Numbered from the stretch's first letter, positions 53,230-63,448 are shown. The stretch: DNA of 64,000 nt from Exiguobacterium sp. KRL4 (GCF_001870785.1 NZ_MOLV01000001.1:186001-250000); one strand, 5' to 3'. The notes: generated from the letters alone by a model not told the origin. A program made the numbers and translations.

Positions 53230-54249
53230 ATGAAGGACGTATTGACGAAGTTAACGAATGCCAACCATCTCCGTTATGAAGAAATGCAACAGGCTGCGCG
53301 CCAATTGTTTGCGACGGATGTCACGGACAGCGAAATCGCCGCCTTTCTCGTCGCCTTAAAAGCAAAAGGGGAAACCGCAGAAGAATTAGCAGGTCTTGCC
53401 TCGATCATGCGTGAAGTCGCACTCGACATTCCGGTGACGGGAACGGACTTCATCGATAACTGTGGCACGGGGGGCGACGGCTCCCAGTCGTTTAACATCA
53501 GCACGACGGCTGCGTTTGTGTTGGCCGGCGCCGGGGCGAAGGTCGCGAAACACGGAAACCGAAGTGTTTCCAGTAAAACCGGCAGTGCCGATGTGCTCGA
53601 AGCGCTCGGTGTGAAGTTAGATGAGACACCGGAAGAACTGGCGGCATTGCTTGAGACGAACGGAATCGCCTTCTTATTCGCACAACGGATGCATCCTCGT
53701 GTCAAACAAATCATGAAGGTGCGGCGCGACTTACGAATTCCAACGATTTTTAATCTGATTGGACCGTTGACGAATCCGGTGCCGCTAAAGACACAGTTAC
53801 TCGGCATTTATCGGGAAGACTTGCTTGAGACGATGGCCTTGACGTTACATCGGTTAGGACGAAAACGAGCTATCGTTCTCCATGGCGCCTGTGGGATGGA
53901 TGAAGCGTCACTAGCCGGGACGAACCAACTGGTCCTGCTCGACCAAGGTGAATTGATCCGGTTCAGTTTACATCCGGAGGAAGTCGGTCTGCAGGTCGCG
54001 CCGATTGAAGCCATCCGCGGCGGAACAGCAGCAGAAAACGCGAACATTCTCTTACGGGTCTTGCAGGGAGAAACCGGTCCGTACCGCGATACGGTTTTAC
54101 TCAATGCCGGAATCGCCTTGTTCGCCGAAGGTCGCGTTCAAACGATTCGTGAAGGAATCGAACGGTCGGCAGAGAGCATCGACTCCGGTCGGGCACTTGA
54201 AAAATTACAATACTTGCAACGAATGAAACAAGAGGAGGCAATCGGATGA
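53230..54249 (+). CDS. trpD: Anthranilate phosphoribosyltransferase
   Basis: The product is 339 residues from ATG 53230, with AAGGAGTGACAGG upstream. It joins PRPP to anthranilate. Motifs are DNCGTGGDGSQSFNIST (PRPP), KHGNRSVSSKTGSAD (anthranilate and Mg) and NLIGPLTNP. It overlaps trpC by four bases. Confidence 0.95.
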   Translation: MKDVLTKLTNANHLRYEEMQQAARQLFATDVTDSEIAAFLVALKAKGETAEELAGLASIMREVALDIPVTGTDFIDNCGTGGDGSQSFNISTTAAFVLAGAGAKVAKHGNRSVSSKTGSADVLEALGVKLDETPEELAALLETNGIAFLFAQRMHPRVKQIMKVRRDLRIPTIFNLIGPLTNPVPLKTQLLGIYREDLLETMALTLHRLGRKRAIVLHGACGMDEASLAGTNQLVLLDQGELIRFSLHPEEVGLQVAPIEAIRGGTAAENANILLRVLQGETGPYRDTVLLNAGIALFAEGRVQTIREGIERSAESIDSGRALEKLQYLQRMKQEEAIG

Positions 54250-55022
54250 ATATCTTAGACCGTATCATCGACACGAAACGACTTGAAGTCGCACAATTGA
54301 AAATGAATGGGGTCCCTTCAGCGGAGCACCGCCCGTTAAATCCATCCATCCATCAATCACTCGGTGGAACCGATTTATCAGTCATCGCGGAAATCAAACG
54401 GGCTTCACCTTCAAAAGGCGATATCTCGTTGAACGTCGATCCTGTGGCACAAGCCAAACGGTATGCCGCCAGTGGCGCGACCGTCATCTCGGTCTTGACG
54501 GATCAGACGTATTTTAAAGGGAGCATGGAAGATCTGGCAGCCGTCGCCACAGCTGTCGACGTGCCCATCCTGTGCAAGGATTTTATGATTGACCGAATTC
54601 AAATTGATCTGGCGAAAGCGCACGGAGCGAGTTTGATTCTGTTGATCGTCGCGGCCCTCGATGATGACACGTTACACGACCTGTATGACTATGCGTATGC
54701 AAGCGGGCTCGAAGTCTTGGTCGAAGTTCATGATGCGACGGAACTCGAGCGAGCGGAACAGTTGCAGGCGAAGATCATCGGCATCAACAACCGCAACCTG
54801 AAGAAATTCGAAGTGAGTCTCGACACGTCGCTTGCGTTGCTCAAGACGAAGTCACCGGATGTCCGGTATATCAGCGAAAGTGGGATCAAGACAGTCGAGG
54901 AAGCCAAAATGTTGCATGCAGCCGGAGCGGATGGGATTTTAATCGGTGAAACCCTGATGCGAGCGGAAGATCCGGCTGATTTCATTCAAGCTGTCAGTGG
55001 AGTCAAACATGACACGCATTAA
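54246..55022 (+). CDS. trpC: Indole-3-glycerol phosphate synthase
   Basis: The product is 258 residues, a TIM barrel with VIAEIKRASPSKGDI (catalytic Lys), LCKDFMID, ILIVAAL, IGINNRNLKKFEV and SESGIKT. It closes the ring of the phosphorylated intermediate with loss of CO2. It overlaps trpF by 14 bases. Confidence 0.95.
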   Translation: MNILDRIIDTKRLEVAQLKMNGVPSAEHRPLNPSIHQSLGGTDLSVIAEIKRASPSKGDISLNVDPVAQAKRYAASGATVISVLTDQTYFKGSMEDLAAVATAVDVPILCKDFMIDRIQIDLAKAHGASLILLIVAALDDDTLHDLYDYAYASGLEVLVEVHDATELERAEQLQAKIIGINNRNLKKFEVSLDTSLALLKTKSPDVRYISESGIKTVEEAKMLHAAGADGILIGETLMRAEDPADFIQAVSGVKHDTH

Positions 55023-55587
55023 ATTTTGTGGTCTGAAACGAATGGAAGACGTGCGCTACGCGGTTGACCGGGCCGACTATATCGGCTTTGTCTTTGCGCC
55101 GAGCAAACGCCAAGTCACGCTGGCGCAAGCAGAGACACTCCGGGCACAGATTCCCGAAACGGTTCAAGTCGTTGGTGTGTTCGTCTCACCGACGAAACAA
55201 GAGGTCGAGGAAGCGATTGAGCAGGTTGGGCTTGATCTGATCCAGCTCCATGGACCGGTCGCAGACGAGCTGTACTACGAGAAACGGGTGCCGATCATTC
55301 AGGCGCTCTCGGCGGATGCAATCGATGCGATTCATCCGAAAGCGGATTTTGTCTTGTTTGATGCACCGGAAGCGGGCAGCGGGCAAACGTTTGATTGGAC
55401 GACCGATTTACAGACGGATCAACCGATGTTCGTCGCGGGTGGTCTGCGGGCAGATAACGTCGGACAAGTGATCGAACGATATGAACCGTTTGCCGTCGAT
55501 GTCTCAAGCGGAATTGAAACGAGTGGTCAAAAAGATCTGAAAAAAATGCAGGCATTTCATGATGCCGTAAAGGAGACTTTTAAATGA
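55009..55587 (+). CDS. trpF: Phosphoribosylanthranilate isomerase
   Basis: The product is 192 residues from ATG 55009 inside the end of trpC; no strong ribosome site, so translation is likely coupled. [12 protein letters not shown] has the catalytic Cys, and FDWTTDL carries the catalytic Asp region (usually GGTGxxFDW; here AGSGQTFDW). [10 protein letters not shown] and DVSSGIET are phosphate-binding loops. It catalyses the Amadori rearrangement of PRA. Confidence 0.93.
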   Translation: MTRIKFCGLKRMEDVRYAVDRADYIGFVFAPSKRQVTLAQAETLRAQIPETVQVVGVFVSPTKQEVEEAIEQVGLDLIQLHGPVADELYYEKRVPIIQALSADAIDAIHPKADFVLFDAPEAGSGQTFDWTTDLQTDQPMFVAGGLRADNVGQVIERYEPFAVDVSSGIETSGQKDLKKMQAFHDAVKETFK

Positions 55588-56783
55588 CACGTTATTCACA
55601 ACCTGATGCACTGGGGCAATACGGAATCTACGGAGGACGTTATATTCCGGAAACGTTGATGCAAGCCGTCCTTGAACTGGAACAAGCCTACGCCGAAGTG
55701 AAAGAAGATCCGGCGTTTCACGAACGGATGAATGATTTACTCGAAAACTACGTCGGTCGAAAAACACCGCTCTATTATGCCGAACATTTGACACGGGCCA
55801 TCGGCGGCGCCAAAATCTATTTGAAACGCGAAGACTTGAACCATACAGGCGCCCATAAAATCAACAATACGATTGGTCAAGCCTTGCTTGCTGAACGAAT
55901 GGGGAAACGAAAAATCGTCGCGGAGACCGGTGCCGGACAACATGGTGTTGCGACAGCGACCGTCTGTGCTCTGCTTGATTTAGAATGTGTCATTTTCATG
56001 GGAGAAGAAGATATTCGCCGTCAGGAACTCAACGTCTTCCGGATGGAGTTACTCGGCGCGAAAGTCGTTTCCGTGACACAAGGAAGCCGGACGTTAAAAG
56101 ACGCCGTCAATGAAGCGTTACGTTACTGGGTCAAACATGTCGATGATACGCATTACTTGATGGGCTCCGTCCTCGGACCACACCCGTTCCCGGAAATCGT
56201 CCGTGATTTCCAAGCCATCATCGGTCAAGAGACGCGGGCACAAATCCTTGAAAAAGAGGGGAAATTACCGGAAGCGATCGTCGCTTGTGTCGGCGGAGGA
56301 AGTAATGCAATCGGGATGTTCCATCCGTTCATCGAGGATGAAGACGTCGCATTGTACGGAATTGAAGCAGCCGGAAGTGGACTGGATACTGATAAACACG
56401 CGGCGACGATGTCAAAAGGGGAAGTCGGGGTTTTACATGGTTCGATGATGTATCTGTTGCAAGATGACCATGGTCAAGTGACGGAAGCCCATTCGATTTC
56501 AGCCGGACTGGATTATCCCGGTGTCGGCCCCGAACATAGTCTGTTAAAGGATATTGGCCGTGTCCAGTATGAGGCCGTCACGGATCAACAGGCACTGGAT
56601 GCCCTGCAATTACTGTGTCAAAAAGAAGGTATCATCCCAGCGCTTGAAACGGCTCATGCCATTGCCCATGCAACAGAACTTGCCAAAGGGATGCAACCGG
56701 AAGAAGTCGTCGTCATCTGTCTGTCAGGACGCGGCGATAAAGATGTCATGACAGTCAGAAATGCTTTGAAGGGGGAAGCCTGA
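55584..56783 (+). CDS. trpB: Tryptophan synthase beta chain
   Basis: The product is 399 residues. The PLP Lys is in [26 protein letters not shown] and the glycine-rich [12 protein letters not shown] phosphate loop follow, and the C-terminus has the SGRGDKD signature. It condenses indole with serine in the alpha2beta2 complex. It overlaps trpF by four and trpA by one base. Confidence 0.96.
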   Translation: MTRYSQPDALGQYGIYGGRYIPETLMQAVLELEQAYAEVKEDPAFHERMNDLLENYVGRKTPLYYAEHLTRAIGGAKIYLKREDLNHTGAHKINNTIGQALLAERMGKRKIVAETGAGQHGVATATVCALLDLECVIFMGEEDIRRQELNVFRMELLGAKVVSVTQGSRTLKDAVNEALRYWVKHVDDTHYLMGSVLGPHPFPEIVRDFQAIIGQETRAQILEKEGKLPEAIVACVGGGSNAIGMFHPFIEDEDVALYGIEAAGSGLDTDKHAATMSKGEVGVLHGSMMYLLQDDHGQVTEAHSISAGLDYPGVGPEHSLLKDIGRVQYEAVTDQQALDALQLLCQKEGIIPALETAHAIAHATELAKGMQPEEVVVICLSGRGDKDVMTVRNALKGEA

Positions 56784-57562
56784 TGCGTTTAGAACAAGCA
56801 ATCCGAACCGTTAATCAACGTGGTGAAAAAGCGTTTATTCCCTATGTGATGGGAGGAGATGGAGGAATCGAGCGGTTGCCCGGTATCCTGGCATTTCTTG
56901 AAAAATCAGGAGCGACGGCGATTGAAGTGGGTGTCCCGTTTTCTGATCCCGTCGCGGATGGTCCTGTCATTCAAGAAGCAGGATTACGTGCTTTGGCAAA
57001 ACAGGTCAGTCTAAAAGATGTGCTGGAAGCGATCCGGATTGCGCGTCAGTCGACGACCGTTCCGATTGTCGTCATGACGTATTTAAATCCGATTTTCCGG
57101 TATGGGATCGACAGCTTCCTTGCAACGTGTCGTGAAGTCGGAGTCGATGGTTTAATCATTCCGGATTTGCCACTTGAGCAGAGCGACCAGTTTTTTGCAG
57201 GACGCAACAAACAAGATATCGCCCTTGTTCAACTCGTGTCCTTGACGAGTCCGATTGAACGGATTGAGAAACTGGCAACCCACAGTGAAGGGTTCCTTTA
57301 CGCTGTCACCGTCAACGGGACGACAGGAGGGCAAACGCACTTCGGTGATGCATTAGAAGAGCACTTGGCGAAAGTCGCTCAACTGAGTCCGGTTCCTGTC
57401 TTAGCTGGTTTTGGGATTAGTACACCGGAACATGTCCGTCAACTCAGCACAAGTGTTGCCGGCGTCATCGTCGGGAGCAAAATCGTCGAGTTACTGCACC
57501 AAGGTGATGAAGCCGCCATCGAACAATTGATGGCCGCCCGGTTACCCGATGTGACGGTGTAA
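56783..57562 (+). CDS. trpA: Tryptophan synthase alpha chain
   Basis: The product is 259 residues, starting at TGATG overlap with trpB and preceded by AAGGGGGAAG. It cleaves indole-3-glycerol phosphate; catalytic Glu is in AIEVGVPFSDPVADGPVIQ, and VTVNGTTGGQT and AGFGISTPEHV form the phosphate site. It ends the operon. Confidence 0.95.
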   Translation: MRLEQAIRTVNQRGEKAFIPYVMGGDGGIERLPGILAFLEKSGATAIEVGVPFSDPVADGPVIQEAGLRALAKQVSLKDVLEAIRIARQSTTVPIVVMTYLNPIFRYGIDSFLATCREVGVDGLIIPDLPLEQSDQFFAGRNKQDIALVQLVSLTSPIERIEKLATHSEGFLYAVTVNGTTGGQTHFGDALEEHLAKVAQLSPVPVLAGFGISTPEHVRQLSTSVAGVIVGSKIVELLHQGDEAAIEQLMAARLPDVTV

Positions 57563-57604
57563 GTTGATTTGAAAATGACGGACTGACAAGTCAGTCGTCG
57601 GAAC

Positions 57605-57644
57605 AAAAAAGGTGCCGGGATTTCAAATCCGGGCACCTTTTTTA
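57605..57644. terminator. Bidirectional terminator after trpA
   Basis: GGTGCCGGGATTT pairs with AAATCCGGGCACC with one mismatch. A and T runs flank it. A second hairpin without a T run (GACGGACTGAC/GTCAGTCGTC, 57577-57599) precedes it. Confidence 0.9.
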
Positions 57645-59630
57645 TTTTTTGGCATGGCTTTTCAAGACATCTGCGACAAGACCAGACACGTATGGACTCC
57701 CACGGTCTTCTTGTTCGACGGACTCAATCATGATGGCGACAAGTAAGTTTTTTTTGTCATCATCATAACCGACGAAAAAGCCGTTCTCTTGTCCGTTTTC
57801 TTCGCCTGCCTTTTTCAATTCGGCCGTCCCGGTCTTTCCGACGACCTTGACTTCTGGAATGTCTGCCGGAAGCGGATATCCGGCATGGACGACGTCATAA
57901 AGATCGTCCCGGATCATCGCGGCATCTTTTGCGTCGAGAAGGTCTTTTTTCCAAACCTGCTTGGTTTTTTCTTCCGTCAATAATGTCGGTCGGTAAATGA
58001 TACCGTCTGTCAGGAAAATTTCGTACATCGAAGCCAGATGGAGGATGTTCGTCAACATCTGCCCCTGTCCGTAAGACGTATCCATCAATTGACCATCAGA
58101 CGCAATCGAACCATCGTTTGAGATTTGTGAAGCACGCATCGGATACGTGAAGGGAATCTTTTCTCCGTATCCTAACGCTTCAAGACCGGACGTAAAGGCT
58201 TTTGTTCCAATCTGTTCCAACGTTGATTTCGCAAAATAGATATTGTCCGAGTAGACCAGTGCATTATGCAGATTGACAGGGTCCGGTGTCTCGTGGATCC
58301 GAGTGACGTTAAAACCATCAATCTTTGTTTTCAACCCGTCAATCGTGTAGGCTTTTTCGGGATCAAGCGTTTTACTCTTGAGACCGACTGCTGCCGTCAA
58401 TGGTTTTTGGGTCGATCCGGGTGCGAACGCACTCGTAAATCGGTTAAGCAAGGGTTGATCCGGATTTTTTGTCAACGCATCAAGGCGTGATTGCGAAATC
58501 CCGGTCGTGAACTCGGACGGATCAAACCCGGGTGAGCTGAGGAGCACACGGGTCTCACCGGTCCGTGGATCGATTGCAGCGGCCGTTCCTGGATCGTCTT
58601 TCATCGTTTTGTACGTCTGCTGTTGTAATGTGCCGTCAATCGTCAGCTGGATGTCCTGTCCATCCTTTGCTTCAGTTTCTGCTACATCAATGGTTGTGTC
58701 ATCTGGTTTAATGATCTCGATCCGGGCACCGGCCGTGCCGCGTAATGTCTCATCAAGCACTTGTTCGAGTCCCCGTTTTCCAACTTGTTCCCCGACCTGA
58801 ATCGTTTGTTTTGATTGTTTGATCTCATCTGCTGTCGCGGAACCGGTATATCCGATCAGATGTGAAGTCGCCGTGCCGAATGGATACGTCCGGACTTCAG
58901 TTTCCTTGATACTGACACCATCGACTTGCTCGAGTCGTGTCAGTTGTGATTTGGCATCAGCAACATAGGTCTTCAGCGGAACGAATTGTCCGTCTTTGAC
59001 CCAGCTTGCACCGAGTGCATCTTCGATCGAGGAAACGGGTCGATCGAGTAATTTCGCAAGTGTCGAAACATCTTTGAGTTGTCCTGCGATCGCCCCGACT
59101 TGAGCCCCTGTATCCGTCGTCGCGAGTGGTCTTTTTTCGGAGTCGAGGAGGTCACCTCGTTTCGCCTCAAGAGTCGTTAACTGCACACGATCGTCTTTCT
59201 TAAAATCCTTCAGGACAAAGGATGAATCCCAATCGATATACCAGTTTTCCGATTCACCCTGTTTTTCGAACGTCAATGGAACTTGTTTGTCATAGGAAAC
59301 AGCTCCTGCTAACGTCTCAAACGAAATCTTGACGGGTAAGCTTGCTCTTTTGGAATCTTCATTTTCCGTCGATTTCAACCGTTTTACAGAAAGCTCCTCG
59401 ATGTCTAATGAAGCGGCTAACTTTTTGGTCCGTTCAATGAATTCTTTTTTACCATAGGTGCTTTTAGTCTGTTCACTGGCATACTCCGCATACATCTTGT
59501 CGTAATCTTGTTTTTCCCATAACTTGATGTAGGCATCTAATCGTTCCTCCGCTGTCGGTGCATCCTGGCAACCGGTCAGAACAACGAGACCGAGCGTAGT
59601 CGAAAGTAGGAGCGGGATTGTCTGCTTCAA
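57642..59630 (-). CDS. pbpC: Class B penicillin-binding lipoprotein (PBP3/PbpC-MecA type)
   Basis: The product is 662 residues from the TTG at 59630, chosen for AAAGGAGGAATCATC immediately upstream; it removes a 22-residue non-signal-like extension. A lipoprotein signal ends at LTGC. An NTF2-like MecA-N domain (about 25-140) precedes a dimerisation domain and the transpeptidase domain with Ser406-x-x-Lys409 (STQK), Ser461-Asp-Asn and Lys599-Thr-Gly. It cross-links peptidoglycan outside the membrane. This subgroup includes beta-lactam-tolerant enzymes, which is possible but unproven here. It follows the M23 endopeptidase gene on the same strand, behind its terminator. Confidence 0.9.
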   Translation of the reverse strand: MKQTIPLLLSTTLGLVVLTGCQDAPTAEERLDAYIKLWEKQDYDKMYAEYASEQTKSTYGKKEFIERTKKLAASLDIEELSVKRLKSTENEDSKRASLPVKISFETLAGAVSYDKQVPLTFEKQGESENWYIDWDSSFVLKDFKKDDRVQLTTLEAKRGDLLDSEKRPLATTDTGAQVGAIAGQLKDVSTLAKLLDRPVSSIEDALGASWVKDGQFVPLKTYVADAKSQLTRLEQVDGVSIKETEVRTYPFGTATSHLIGYTGSATADEIKQSKQTIQVGEQVGKRGLEQVLDETLRGTAGARIEIIKPDDTTIDVAETEAKDGQDIQLTIDGTLQQQTYKTMKDDPGTAAAIDPRTGETRVLLSSPGFDPSEFTTGISQSRLDALTKNPDQPLLNRFTSAFAPGSTQKPLTAAVGLKSKTLDPEKAYTIDGLKTKIDGFNVTRIHETPDPVNLHNALVYSDNIYFAKSTLEQIGTKAFTSGLEALGYGEKIPFTYPMRASQISNDGSIASDGQLMDTSYGQGQMLTNILHLASMYEIFLTDGIIYRPTLLTEEKTKQVWKKDLLDAKDAAMIRDDLYDVVHAGYPLPADIPEVKVVGKTGTAELKKAGEENGQENGFFVGYDDDKKNLLVAIMIESVEQEDRGSPYVSGLVADVLKSHAKK

Positions 59631-59709
59631 GATGATTCCTCCTTTGAACAACATAGTATTTGTTACCACCGTACCATTCTTTTCCCGGGATTTCATCTCG
59701 AACGAAACA

Positions 59710-59744
59710 CAAAAAACTCACGCGAATGAGGACATTCGCGTGAG
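59710..59744 (-). terminator. Terminator after the M23 peptidase gene
   Basis: On the minus strand CTCACGCGAATG and CATTCGCGTGAG form a 12-bp perfect stem with a four-base loop, followed by T6. Confidence 0.92.
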
Positions 59745-59757
59745 AGCAACAAAACGA

Positions 59758-60474
59758 TCAGTTAAAGTAGTTGAGTGGATTGACACTGTTTGCAGCAGAA
59801 GAAGCGCTGTAAACATAGTTTCCCCGGTGCATTTCAAAGTGAAGGTGTGATCCAAAAGAATTTCCGGTATTGCCGATATTCCCGATTCTCGAACCCTTGG
59901 CGATCTTTTGTCCAACGGAAACAGCTCGGCTACTCAAGTGAGCATAAACAGTCGTATAAGATAATCCGTTGACTGTATGTTTCATCATGATGTGGTTGCC
60001 GTAAGCACCATAATACCGTGATGTGATGACCGTACCGGCAGCGGACGCATAAACAGGGGTACCCGTCGGAGCAGCGATATCGATTCCATTATGGAACGTG
60101 TAACCGTACGTACCGCTAGCGGCACCGTATCCTTGTGCGATTCGTCCGCTAGCGGGGCGGGAAAAGCCGCTTGATGCTTTTGACGCAGTTGTGACACTGT
60201 ATTTTTTAGCGTATGTAGAAGAGATGTAACGTGATGTACCACCGTAAGAAATTTTTGTCCATGAGCCGGAAACACCTAGATAATTGAAAGTTTGTCCTGA
60301 ATTGACACTACCGACGACCTTGTAAGCGGTCGAAGGGCCCGTCCGGACGCGTAAACCATCTGCTGTTACTTTTACTTTGTACGTTGTCGCTGCGTCAACT
60401 TTTTGGGTAGTCGTTGTAGCGAAACCAGAAACCATCAGTGCTGTCATTGTCATAGTTGTAATCATGCGTTTCAT
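59758..60474 (-). CDS. Secreted SH3/M23 peptidoglycan endopeptidase
   Basis: The product is 238 residues; ATG at 60474 with TAGGAGGAAC upstream. A signal peptide (1-28, ending VDAA) precedes a bacterial SH3 domain (about 30-92, GLRVRTGPSTAYKVVG) and an M23 LytM-type domain with HNGIDIA and HLHFE zinc and catalytic residues and an upstream YAHL. It likely hydrolyses cell-wall cross-bridges or stem peptides. It has a leader of about 115 bases after a probable extended -10 at 60599-60604. Confidence 0.92.
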   Translation of the reverse strand: MKRMITTMTMTALMVSGFATTTTQKVDAATTYKVKVTADGLRVRTGPSTAYKVVGSVNSGQTFNYLGVSGSWTKISYGGTSRYISSTYAKKYSVTTASKASSGFSRPASGRIAQGYGAASGTYGYTFHNGIDIAAPTGTPVYASAAGTVITSRYYGAYGNHIMMKHTVNGLSYTTVYAHLSSRAVSVGQKIAKGSRIGNIGNTGNSFGSHLHFEMHRGNYVYSASSAANSVNPLNYFN

Positions 60475-60747
60475 GTAGAAGTTCCTCCTAGAAGTGTGAA
60501 AGGCGACGGACGATTATGTAAGGGAACAAGCCCTTTCAAAGTTGTAAGATACAGAGCATTATGTATTTAATATGTATAAATATTTTCTTGATAGAATGAT
60601 TATAGCATCGCAAATAACACAAAAATATTTCAGTTTCATTGCAAGATTATAGTTGTATAACATATATTGTAATGGATAATATTTCATTTAGTAGGTGAAT
60701 TTAATTTTAATAAAATAGAATAAATAAGCTGTTTTTTGAATAAACGT
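60475..60747. other. A/T-rich intergenic region with the M23 gene promoter
   Basis: On the minus strand TGCTATAAT gives an extended -10 (60599-60604) without a clear -35. The transcript leader contains a small AAAGGG/CCCTT hairpin. No coding frame, repeat or recognised riboswitch was found. Confidence 0.5.
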
Positions 60748-60785
60748 CAAAAAACGTGACGATGCGAAGTACACATCCTCACGTA
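60748..60785 (-). terminator. Terminator after the lipid kinase gene
   Basis: On the minus strand ACGTGAGGATGTG pairs with CGCATCGTCACGT (one mismatch, wobbles), followed by T6. Confidence 0.82.
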
Positions 60786-60800
60786 TATAGGAAAAAAGAC

Positions 60801-61691
60801 TTAGTTGGAAACAGGTGCAAAAACGGTCAAATGTTGACTTAAGACTTGGACTGTTACAGGAAGGTGCCCTGCCGTATCGCCATCCGCGTTGATCGGGAGA
60901 CGTTCTTTCGAATCGATACGGACTTCTTTTGTCGTAAAATAATCGACTTGATCGGCATCTGAGATTTTTCCGGTCAATAATTTCGGTAACGCTTGAAGGG
61001 CATCAAAGAAGCCAAGCTGCTTGACGATGAAGACATGTAACAGACCATCATCGACACGCGCTTCCTTAGCAAACGATTCGAAACCGCCAACTGAATTTGT
61101 CAGGGAAATGATTAAAAGCGGTGTTTCACCATCAAATGATTTTTCGGCTGCTGTCAATTGAATCGGATAGGGACTATGATCTTTAAACGCTTTTAATCCT
61201 TCAATGAAGTAAGCGACCGAACCGAGTGACGTTTTTTGCTCGACGCTGACTTCTTCGACGGCTTCAGCAATCAATCCGACAGCGATGACATTCATGAAAT
61301 AATGATCATCATATTTTCCGATATCGAGCAGGCGAGAAGGGGCATCTTCTAAAACACGGATTGCCTCTTGTGGATCGGTTGGGATATTCAAGGCACGCGC
61401 TAAGTCATTGACCGTTCCGAGTGGGACGATACCGAGCGTCGGGCGGTAGTCTTGTTCCGCGATGCCCGTGACGACTTCATTGACCGTTCCGTCTCCGCCC
61501 ATGGCGACAACAGCGTCATAGTGTCCGGTTGCGGCTTGTTTTGCAAATTCTGTTGCATCTAATTCTTTTTCTGTAAAGCGGACATCGACTTCCGTAAATC
61601 GTTGCGCTAATGTTCCTTCCGCGAGTTCCGCATGTTTCTTTCCGAGTTCTTTACCAGATGATGGATTGATGATGAGCATGACTTTTGACAA
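60801..61691 (-). CDS. dagK: Diacylglycerol kinase family lipid kinase
   Basis: The product is 296 residues from TTG at 61691, with GGAGGAAC nine bases upstream. The DAGK catalytic motif VAMGGDGTVNEVV is near 63-75, and IINPSSGK and LGTVNDLARAL (usually GTxNDFAR) are conserved loops. It phosphorylates diacylglycerol or a related lipid; DagK recycles the diacylglycerol released by LtaS-type enzymes, and an ltaS-type gene is also in this window. Other DAGK-family lipids (YegS-like) are possible. Confidence 0.85.
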   Translation of the reverse strand: MSKVMLIINPSSGKELGKKHAELAEGTLAQRFTEVDVRFTEKELDATEFAKQAATGHYDAVVAMGGDGTVNEVVTGIAEQDYRPTLGIVPLGTVNDLARALNIPTDPQEAIRVLEDAPSRLLDIGKYDDHYFMNVIAVGLIAEAVEEVSVEQKTSLGSVAYFIEGLKAFKDHSPYPIQLTAAEKSFDGETPLLIISLTNSVGGFESFAKEARVDDGLLHVFIVKQLGFFDALQALPKLLTGKISDADQVDYFTTKEVRIDSKERLPINADGDTAGHLPVTVQVLSQHLTVFAPVSN

Positions 61692-61759
61692 GTTCAGTTC
61701 CTCCTTTGAATCTAACTCTTTCTATTTTCCCAACATGACATAAACATAATCCTAGACAG

Positions 61760-61799
61760 AAAAAAACCTTGCACACCACTGGAATCGTGATATGCAAGG
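61760..61799 (-). terminator. Terminator after the symporter gene
   Basis: On the minus strand CCTTGCATATCAC pairs with GTGGTGTGCAAGG (wobbles), followed by T7. Confidence 0.88.
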
Positions 61800-61810
61800 G
61801 GAAGTTCAAA

Positions 61811-63286
61811 TTAGCGACGTGCGATTGGCGGTGGTGAAGCTTCACCTGCTGCAGGACGGATGACTTCTTCATCGTCCCAACACTCTGTATTTTCAATGCC
61901 CAGTGCTTTCGCAGAGAAGACAGGATCAAGTCCTTTTTTCCGTTGTTCTTGGTAATCATTGATGACTTTAAGAGCGACTCCACCTAGAAGCGAGATAGCT
62001 GTCAAGTTGATCAATGTCATACCCGCCATGAAGAGATCGGCAAAGCTCCAAACCATCCCGAGGCTGAGGACTGAACCGATGAAGACGAATGCCATCGTAG
62101 CAATCCGGAAGCCGAAAACAGCAGCCGGACTATTTTTGATGAATTCGATGTTCGTTTCGCCGTAGTAGTAGCTGCCGACGATTGAACTGAAAGCAAACAA
62201 GAAGACACAAATGGCAATAAAGGCTGGAGCGACCGCACCAAGCTGTTCGCCTAACGCATTTTGTAGCATCTCGATGCCTTCGCCGTTACCAGACGCATAA
62301 CTATCGCTGAGTAAGACGATGGCAGCAGTTGCTGTACAGACGATCAACGTATCGAGGAAAACACCAAGTGTCTGGAGGAATCCTTGTTTCGCAGGGTGTG
62401 AAACTTCAGCAGCAGCAGCTGCGTTCGGTGCTGATCCCATACCGGCTTCGTTTGAGAAGAGACCACGTTTGACACCAAGTGAGATCGCAGCTCCGACCGA
62501 TCCGCCGAAAGCCTGTTCGATCCCGAAGGCACTCTTGAAGATCATCGCGAAGACGCCTGGAATTTCTGTCAGGTTTGTGACGACGACGAAGATAGCGGCA
62601 ATGAGGTAAAGTCCTGCCATGACCGGAACAACGATGGCAGAGAACTTCGCGACACGGTGGACGCCTCCGAAGATGACGAGTCCTGTCAAGACAACGAGTA
62701 CGCCGCCGACAACTGCTTTGTTGATGCCAAATGCATTATCAAATGCTGCTGCAATTGTATTCGATTGAACCGAGTTGAAGATCAGACCAAATGTGACGGC
62801 AATCAAAATCGCAAAGACGATTCCAAGCGCCCGGTTTTTCAGACCTTTTTCGATGTAGTAAGCCGGTCCGCCGCGGTAAGCATTTGTTTTTGTATCGCGG
62901 ACTTTATAGACTTGCGCAAGAGTACTTTCAATCAGTGCGGTTGCTCCACCGAGTAAAGCGACCATCCACATCCAGAACACGGCACCCGGTCCACCAAGCG
63001 TGATGGCAATCGTGACACCGGCCAGGTTACCCGTACCGATTCGTGTTGCGGCCCCAATGAAGAACGATTGGAGTGATGTGATGCTTTCTCCTTCGTCATC
63101 TGTCGTTTTTTCATTTTTATCGAGTGTCACACGGAACATTTCTTTTAAGTACCGGAACTGAATGAATTTTGTCCGAATCGTAAAGTAGATGCCGACTCCG
63201 ATCAGTGCCGCGATTAAGATATAAGACCATAACAAGTTGTTCGCAAAATCGACTCCTGATTGTATTGCTTGTTGAAAGGCATCCAT
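61811..63286 (-). CDS. Sodium:alanine/glycine symporter (AGCS family)
   Basis: The product is 491 residues; ATG at 63286 with TAGGAGGAATT upstream. About ten membrane helices are visible. The AGCS signature region SIGTGNLAGV-like TRIGTGNLAGVTIAI is near 85-100, with GGPGAVFWMWMVALLGGATALIES next, and GLFSNEAGMGSAPNAAAAA is another conserved stretch. It imports alanine or glycine with sodium; exact substrate is not readable. No glycine riboswitch is seen upstream. The tail is acidic then Pro-rich. Confidence 0.92.
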   Translation of the reverse strand: MDAFQQAIQSGVDFANNLLWSYILIAALIGVGIYFTIRTKFIQFRYLKEMFRVTLDKNEKTTDDEGESITSLQSFFIGAATRIGTGNLAGVTIAITLGGPGAVFWMWMVALLGGATALIESTLAQVYKVRDTKTNAYRGGPAYYIEKGLKNRALGIVFAILIAVTFGLIFNSVQSNTIAAAFDNAFGINKAVVGGVLVVLTGLVIFGGVHRVAKFSAIVVPVMAGLYLIAAIFVVVTNLTEIPGVFAMIFKSAFGIEQAFGGSVGAAISLGVKRGLFSNEAGMGSAPNAAAAAEVSHPAKQGFLQTLGVFLDTLIVCTATAAIVLLSDSYASGNGEGIEMLQNALGEQLGAVAPAFIAICVFLFAFSSIVGSYYYGETNIEFIKNSPAAVFGFRIATMAFVFIGSVLSLGMVWSFADLFMAGMTLINLTAISLLGGVALKVINDYQEQRKKGLDPVFSAKALGIENTECWDDEEVIRPAAGEASPPPIARR

Positions 63287-63448
63287 TTGAAAAATTCCTC
63301 CTAAGGTTTTTTTGTGAAGATAAAATAGCTATACGTTGAATTATACAAATTTTCAGATAATTAGCAAGTGAAATTTTAAAACTTTTTTTCGTAACTTAAT
63401 TTGATTAATTATTTAGAATGTGGAAGACGTGGTTTTTACTGGGGCGAA

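Noticed and set aside
60475-60747. c-di-AMP (ydaO) riboswitch before the M23 endopeptidase
   Set aside because: Such riboswitches often precede wall hydrolase genes, but the conserved G/C-rich segments are absent and the leader is A/T-rich and short.
63287-63448. Glycine riboswitch before the AGCS symporter
   Set aside because: The upstream region is a T/A-rich promoter region with no aptamer-like sequence.
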